Shown here in pieces: positions 58,867 to 64,000 of a DNA stretch of 64,000 nucleotides. Position 1 is the first letter of the stretch, and each line of letters opens with the position of its first letter. The notes under the pieces are model-generated. The model ran no database searches, had not been told where the DNA came from, and saw nothing but the letters and a program-made list of their open reading frames with translations. The DNA is from Glebionis coronaria (lineage: Eukaryota; Streptophyta; Magnoliopsida; Asterales; Asteraceae), in contig JANFOE010000055.1 of assembly GCA_025667525.1 (NCBI GenBank), positions 62,001-126,000 of the forward strand, written 5' to 3'. Both the position numbers and the translations under genes were made by a program.

Positions 58867-59675
58867 CTAATGAAGCTCATCCTGCATTGCTTCAACCCAA
58901 CTTTCTTCTTTGAGGGCATCAAAACCTTCTTTGGTTCTAACTAAGAGTGAAAAATAGGCAAACAAACATTCTTGAACAAAATGAGTATCATCCTTCTTGT
59001 GAATGTTGGAAATGAATCCACCTTGAGTCTTCTTAGTTCTCCTTGTTTGAACAGGAGTCTGAATATCACCAATTATTAGGGAGGGAGGATGATCCTTAGC
59101 CACCTTTATAAGTATTCCTCCCATAAATAGTGAGTTGTCATGAACAGTGGACTCCATGTTGCTAATATCATCTTCATTTCTACTCCTATCCCCACTTGAA
59201 CTTGGAGGTATTTTGTCAATGGTTGGAACTGGTCCACTAACATCTTGATTGGGTATGGGGTCTTCAACATGTTCAAAACTATTTTTGTTAGAGGAAGAGA
59301 ATAAATTCCCATACAGACTGTCAACGGCTGAATTCAATGTGTTAGTGTCTGAATTGGCTTTGTCAGCGGATGAAGATAGATGCATGGATCATCAACTGGA
59401 TTTTCTTGTTGCTCTTCTTCCTCCTTTCCAGCAGCAGCAGATGCTTGCAAAAACTCATCAGTCCATATAGGTATGGTGACATAATCAAATATGAGAGTTG
59501 GCTCAACTGCATGTGATCGTTCTTCTTTATCAACCTGTATACCTGCAATGTCAACAGTAAGTGCTTCCAAGACAATTGGATTAGTAACAGGCATATAATT
59601 CATGGACCTTAATAATGGCTCTAAATCAATTAGCCAATTAGGTCCAAAATCAGGATCACTTAGTTTATTTTCCAA
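58867..59675 (-). pseudogene. Element 3 integrase-RT linker
   Basis: Open pieces 59334-59675 and 58867-59385 in different frames: Ser/Pro/acid-rich linker, then KVAKDHPPSLIIGDIQTPVQ, the conserved block before RT. GTCAGCGG/GTCAACGG words lie inside this coding stretch (59320-59370). Confidence 0.75.
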
Positions 59676-59820
59676 GAAGTCAACATGAAATTTTCTGTTA
59701 AAATCCTAGACTTCTTGTTATAAACCCTATACTCTTTTCTATTTGTGTAATATCCCATAAAAAGTCCATCGTCACCTTTAAAATGAAATTTACCTAGGTT
59801 ATCACTAGTATTCAAAATCA

Positions 59821-60210
59821 CTACATGACATCCAAAAAGCCTAAGAAGTCTATATTAGGCTTCCTATTCCAAAGTAATTCATAAGGAGTCTTATTATGAA
59901 ACTTATTAACCAAGACTCTATTTTGAACATAGCAAGCAGTGTTCATAGCCTCAGCCCAAAAAGCAATGGGTAGATTTGCATATGCTAACACGGTTCTAGC
60001 TGTCTCAATAAGAGTTCTATTCCTTCTTTCAGCTATACCATTCTTCTGTGGAGTTCTAGCTATGCTAAACTCCCTAGAGATTCGCTTATTGACACAAAAG
60101 GTATCTAGACGGTTATTCCTAAATTCACCACCATTGTCACTTCTAAGAATTTTAACCTCATTACCAGTTTTCTTTTGTAATGAAATTAAACAAAGTCTTA
60201 ACAGTATCAC
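59821..60210 (-). pseudogene. Element 3 integrase core
   Basis: 129 codons: VKILRSDNGGEFRNNRLDTF, REFSIARTPQKNGIAERRNR (catalytic Glu block), FWAEAMNTACYVQNRVLVNK and KTPYELLWNRKPNIDF. The first catalytic Asp lies upstream in another frame (60211-60435), where stops occur. Confidence 0.88.
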
Positions 60211-60435
60211 TCTTTAAGGCCAAAAAGAAAGTCCAAGTAAACCTAGAATAATCATTAGTGACTACAAAACAATACGATTTACCATTAAGGCTTTCTATGT
60301 TGGTTGGGCCAAAAAAATCCATGTGTAATAAGTGAAGTGGTTAGAACTAGTATGAACAAGCTTAGACTTAAATGAGGCCTTATGCTGCTTGCCTATAAGG
60401 CATGCAACACAATTATGATCATTGTGGAATGCTTT

Positions 60436-60990
60436 TTAAGGCAATCCTCTTACAAGATCATGTCTCTCAAGTCTATTCATGTTTTTGAAGTTAATGTGCC
60501 CTAACCTTCTGTGCCATAATTTACTTTCATCCACTGAGGCCTTAGCATAAAGACAAGACAAGTTGTTATTCATTTTAATACTATTTAGATTCACATTATA
60601 AACATCTTTATGTCTAGGTGTTCTAAATTCTATGAACTTGTCAGCAGGAATCTCAAACTCTTTACTTAACACTAAGCACTTAGTATCTGGAAAAAGAACC
60701 TTATTCTTGTTGTCACATACTTGTAACACACTAAACACATTGTAATCAAGTTCTTTTACTAGGAAGACTTCCTCACACCTCAAGTTGTTGGTGATGAGTA
60801 TGCCTTTGCCAAAAATGTGGCCATAACTGCCACCAAAGTTCACCTTACCACCATCTTTAATAGGAGTGAAATCAGTAAGTTAATCTTCCTCGCCAGTCAT
60901 GTGCCTTGAGCATCTACTGTCCCAATATCCAAAATTATTGACCTGCTTGTGAATACCCTGCACATGAATAAAACAAATTAGTTTTTCTTT
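60436..60990 (-). pseudogene. Element 3 protease remnant and GAG-pre-integrase
   Basis: The frame 60436-60843 carries VDESKLWHRRLGHINFKNMN and RHDLVRGLP (zinc-binding HH part). Just upstream, 60880-60960, frames read YWDSRCSRHMTG, the protease site, with the Gly of D-S-G replaced by Arg, and a stop a few codons later. Confidence 0.8.
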
Positions 60991-61275
60991 GGGAAACCAA
61001 GCCTTGATTTATTCCTTGTAACAACCCCTTGTTCATCCCTTTGTGCCCTAAACACCCAATTTACCCCAATAGGTTTAGTGATGAAGTTTTCAAGAAATTT
61101 AAATCTGTTGCAGGTCATAGAAATCCCATTTGAATTAGGGTTATGGTCTTGTTTAGGTCTCCATGTTAAACTGGATGAAGCTTTAGACCCTTGTCACTTA
61201 GGTTTTAAATACCTATTACTTGGTCTAACATAAGGTCTGACAGAAGCCAATTGTGGCATTTTCATACCAAACCAA
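60991..61275 (-). pseudogene. Element 3 gag 3' end remnant
   Basis: Minus-strand open pieces such as MPQLASVRPYVRPSNRYLKP precede the protease, as in copia gag-protease linkers. The homology ends near 61275, where plus-strand Tat-type sequence begins. Confidence 0.5.
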
Positions 61276-61277
61276 GA

Positions 61278-61522
61278 TTTGGCAAGTCGAAGAGGAAAGT
61301 TGTGAAGGAAGTGGAAGTAGAGGCTAGGTCCATTAACGCACCTGCGAAGAGGCTGTGCAAAGACCACCCCCGATACCAAGAAGGTAGCAACACCCTCACG
61401 CCGCAAGTCAACCCCGTACCACCTCATGCCGTAACAGAAGAGTACGTTGACACGAGGGTGTGGAATGTTACGCCAGTGAGCGCCGTAGCCCCTACCAACA
61501 CTGCTCCCGTAATAACATCAAC
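61278..61522 (+). pseudogene. Tat antisense ORF, exon 1 (5' truncated)
   Basis: Open frame with KRKVVKEVEVEARSINAPAK and Pro/Thr-rich sequence, ending at a consensus donor (AAC|GTAAGTG). The usual start and any earlier domain lie beyond the junction and are missing. Confidence 0.5.
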
Positions 61523-61610
61523 GTAAGTGATAGATAACCACCTTATTCTCCCTTTTTTTAAAGAATCTAAGTAAAATCCTGAATAAACTTATAAGTTCAT
61601 TAAATAACAG
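61523..61610 (+). other. Intron of Tat antisense ORF
   Basis: GTAAGTGATA ... TAAATAACAG, 88 bp, T-rich, with consensus ends. Joining the flanking exons keeps the frame open up to the poly-C tract. Confidence 0.6.
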
Positions 61611-62156
61611 GGTGGAACCTACGGTCGTACCGTGCAAGGAAGGTACCAGCAAACAAGCTCCGCCCGTGATGAGAAATACTCCTCTGACCCCCTTATCTAT
61701 CCTTCACAAAGCCGCAGTCAGAAGGACCAGCTCCACGCCCCCCCCCCCCCCCCCCCCCCCACCCAATGGAATTTATCTGAGTTCACGAGGCTGGAGTCAG
61801 AGGAAGAATGCAAGGAGATTATGGACCACTTAACTCCACCCAGTCTGAGTCAAGATTTGAATGAGCTCACTCATTTCACCCTCCTAGAGCAGTTCAATGT
61901 GGCGACTGCGCACCAATTAACCATTGGCACGACCATGCGACACCGATTTGAGGACGCCTTGAGTCACATTAGGAGCTCAGATAGAAAAATTGCTTGTAGG
62001 GAAAATATGGTCGAAGATCATGAGCAAACTATATCCACCCTGTGAGCAGATTTATCTATGGCCGAATCAGCCATAACGGAGCGGGCAAACCATGCCGCCG
62101 CTCGTTAAGGTTGGATTGCGGAGCTAGAGGCCCAGGCCCAGTCGCTACGAGAGAAG
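61611..62156 (+). pseudogene. Tat antisense ORF, exon 2
   Basis: Encodes a Pro-rich segment interrupted by a 23-base poly-C run (61738-61760), after which the long frame is a different one: WNLSEFTRLESEEECKEIMD, LNELTHFTLLEQFNVATAHQ and a coiled coil (FEDALSHIRSSDRKIACREN). In-frame stops at 62043-62045 and 62106-62108 break the coiled coil. A donor-like AAG|GTGTGG follows at 62156. Confidence 0.55.
61738..61760. repeat. Poly-C tract, 23 bases
   Basis: An uninterrupted C run inside exon 2; the second such tract in the window. Confidence 0.95.
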
Positions 62157-62249
62157 GTGTGGTCAACCTCACACCATTTTTGTCTTATGTCTATTGTCTA
62201 TGTAAATTGTTTCATTACTACTTGATAACAAGAATCATTAAACCAACAA

Positions 62250-62936
62250 GTAGCAGCCGCAGAAACAACTACTCAATCTTTGACCAAGGATCTGGCTACC
62301 ATCTTCAAGGAGCGTGATGACCTGCACGCAGCTGTTAAAGGTGAGGAACAGCTGGCCTCAGCCTTTATGGATTACAGGGTCAATCATGAGAAGGTCGTGG
62401 AGGACCGGCTAGGCGAGATGGACACGCGACTGGACGCCATGGCTGTGGATTTTGACGAAGAATTATATCCCCATATTCTCACATCCATTGCTTGTTGTAC
62501 ATAGATGATCGGTTCTGGTCTGAGGTTGGCCGTGAACAAGATTGTTGACTCCCCCGAGCTTGCCCAACCGTTCGCAAACGTAGTATCTGATGGTATTGAC
62601 TGTGACAGGCATGAAGGGCTGTTGGCTGGGGCCGAATGGATAGGTCAAGGAAAAGATATAAAGATACATGCCTATCACAAGCCAGAAGCTGAAGATAAAA
62701 TGACTGCGTCGATGACAACCTTAGATGAAGTGGAGTATCCATTGCTAAACAAGATTGAGGAACTGAAGGACGCGCCTACTGACCTGGTCATGGAGCAGCT
62801 ATGCATGGAAGTAGACTTCAACTCACAGCTCATAATCCTAATCTATGCGGATAACCCTCCCTCCACGAACACATGGGCCCTTAAGGGAGAGAAGAGTCCG
62901 GGGGAGGCCATCAAACTAGTTTATACCGCGCCCTAG
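62250..62936 (+). pseudogene. Tat antisense ORF, last exon
   Basis: Coiled coil (LTKDLATIFKERDDLHAAVK, EKVVEDRLGEMDTRLDAMAV), then ELYPHILTSIACC, an in-frame stop at 62502-62504, and GSGLRLAVNKIVDSPELAQP, YPLLNKIEELKDAPTDLVME. The order ELYPHxLTxxAxxx.xIGxGLRLAVxK ... YPLxxxxExLKDAPxxLxM is what I remember as the C-terminal half of plant 'putative gypsy-type transposon' (PF04195) proteins. Role unknown. Confidence 0.6.
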
Positions 62937-63732
62937 GGAGGAAAGGAAATCGCCTCATATGCCTCAAGCCTACAGTAGGGTCCGCCCACTTGCCAAGGAC
63001 TGATGGAGTTCCCATGACCGCCCCAACCAGACCTGGTCCCATCCTACTATTAGCAAATGATGCTGTCCCTGAAGGATCAACATTAGCATCGTTGATGGAA
63101 CAACGTAAGGAACTAGGGTAATCCATGCTTCCTCATAGATGTATTGTATGTTTATTAAACATGAACTTAGGATTTTGCAATATTCGTCCGTGGATGTCCA
63201 CGGCATTTAAACACTTGTCATATTTTGTATAACATTTTGTGAACTTCTTGGCCGTGACTTTCATGAGACTTTGTATGGAATTGAAACCTGACCTTTAGAT
63301 AGATATATGTATATCTCTGCATGATGAATCACGGCTTACAAAGTCAAAGTCTATAATTTACGAGACGTGCACAGTGTGACTTTATCATGTCCGGCCTTAA
63401 ATGAGGATGGTATGTGGAAACTTATTACAACGTCTTGTGAATAAGGTGTCTAGTAAGGAGTCTTGGCCCGTGCCGCTGGGGTTGCATCCCTCTTATGCGA
63501 CTATGTTGAATTATTAGGTTCGCTTAATCCTCTTGCTCCACATGGGAGCGTATAGTACATGTACAGTTGAATGAATGCATATGAATAAGAAATAACACTT
63601 AAAAATGTGAACAAAAAATAATCCTAAGTACACACAAAAGACGCAATTTGGACAAGAACAAGTCGTGGAGCTAGCTAGGCACCACGACGTTTTATTATCA
63701 CGGTTACGATTTTTTGACAGAATGATACAATC
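62937..63732. other. Noncoding spacer in Tat element
   Basis: Between the end of the antisense ORF and the end of pol on the other strand. No gene, LTR or RNA recognised. Confidence 0.5.
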
Positions 63733-63999
63733 CTAAGACAAACAGAGCCTAGAAAACATAAAAGAAAAATTATATGGATATTTATTCAAGCTGTCTACAG
63801 CGAAATGTCCATGCGGAGGCTGTAGCCTTTTAGAGATAACATCTTTGAGGTTGCAGATGTTCCATGTATGATCTAAGTCACGGCCCTCCATGTCATGCAA
63901 CTTGTACACCCCTATCCCCAAAGCTTCCGTGACTTCGTACGATCCTTCCCACTTTGGTCCTAGTTTTCCTGTGATCTCCGCGCGACTTGGCTTGTTTGT
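63733..63999 (-). CDS. pol: Tat-type gypsy integrase C-terminus (partial)
   Basis: Runs in from the right edge: SRAEITGKLGPKWEGSYEV, EALGIGVYKLHDMEGRDLDH, TWNICNLKD. This is the GPY/F-like C-terminal block of Tat/Athila gypsy integrases (pattern GKLxPxWEGPYxVxExxGxGxYxLxDxxGxxLPRTWN), which helps integrase bind DNA. The frame is open at the edge, so upstream integrity is unknown. Ends at a stop at 63733. Confidence 0.8.
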   Translation of the reverse strand, partial: TNKPSRAEITGKLGPKWEGSYEVTEALGIGVYKLHDMEGRDLDHTWNICNLKDVISKRLQPPHGHFAVDSLNKYPYNFSFMFSRLCLS

Positions 64000-64000
64000 A

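Larger units (their letters stand above)
52771..61275 (-). mobile_element. Element 3: truncated Ty1/copia element with third ORF
   Basis: Minus-strand order: gag end, protease, GAG-pre-integrase, integrase, RT, RNase H, conserved noncoding block, third ORF in pieces, polypurine tract (53234-53246) and 3' LTR (52771-53233). The 5' end is missing: the sequence changes near 61275 into a Tat-type gypsy element. Many frames are broken. Confidence 0.85.
61278..64000 (-). mobile_element. Tat-type gypsy element, 3' portion with antisense ORF
   Basis: At the right edge the minus strand encodes the end of a gypsy integrase (63733-63999). To its left, on the opposite strand, lies a multi-exon ORF with a long coiled coil and a conserved C-terminal domain (61278-62936). 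An antisense additional ORF between integrase and the 3' LTR is a described feature of the Tat clade. No 3' LTR is seen; the element stops at the junction with Element 3, so it is truncated. Confidence 0.6.

Overview
This is repeat-dominated nuclear DNA of a flowering plant, most likely an Asteraceae (daisy family) genome. The family call rests on remembered resemblance of the Ty1/copia polyproteins and of the third-ORF protein (motifs such as LGVESYQRKLNLTRP and RRLMRSLERFVGGRPY) to proteins common in Asteraceae assemblies; no search was run. I see no complete host gene, no rRNA and no bacterial-type operon. Nearly everything is nested LTR retrotransposons plus simple repeats.

Layout. 1-3371: fragments of one gypsy-type LTR family (A). 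3372-3943: a long (TA)n array, followed by a Helitron-like 3' terminus. 3976-6998: mostly unassigned AT-rich DNA with a zinc-knuckle gene fragment. 7004-24950: Element 1, a structurally complete 17.9-kb Ty1/copia element on the minus strand, with 330/329-bp LTRs, TTCAC target-site duplication, initiator-Met-tRNA primer site, polypurine tract, a giant gag, pol, and a long third (envelope-like) ORF in two parts. 24956-30340: unassigned DNA with short exon-like pieces on the minus strand, one MYB3R-like and one PAPA-1-like. 30585-31082: a second (TA)n array. 31083-34058: LTR family A again, then a Tekay-like gypsy LTR (B1). 34059-41715: Element 2, a truncated copia element on the minus strand with LTR, third ORF, RNase H, RT and integrase remnants. 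41716-43742 and 52525-about 52566: a second, inverted copy of LTR B (B2). It is split by Element C at 43743-52519, an Athila-like gypsy element with 1.7-kb LTRs and ACATG duplication that keeps gag and protease but has no RT or integrase. 52771-about 61275: Element 3, another truncated copia element on the minus strand with the same third-ORF architecture. 61278-64000: the 3' part of a Tat-type gypsy element, with the pol end on the minus strand and a broken, intron-containing antisense ORF on the plus strand.

How the parts relate. The three copia elements share one design: LTR, gag, protease, integrase, RT, RNase H, a noncoding gap, then a long third ORF before the 3' LTR. The third ORFs are very divergent but keep an N-terminal domain, a charged or coiled-coil middle and a C-terminal domain. 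Elements 2 and 3 also share a roughly 400-bp noncoding block between pol and this ORF. Each LTR element carries its own short dispersed motif (CGGAAC/G, GCAGGGGGAA, GTCAGCG or TTCGGAAT). These points, and a cluster of GC-rich hairpins in LTR family B whose structure seems conserved while its sequence is not, are the most novel-looking signals.

Limits. Homology calls come from reading translations by eye. Boundaries of old, degraded repeats are approximate. No reading frame here looks certain to give a full-length functional protein today.
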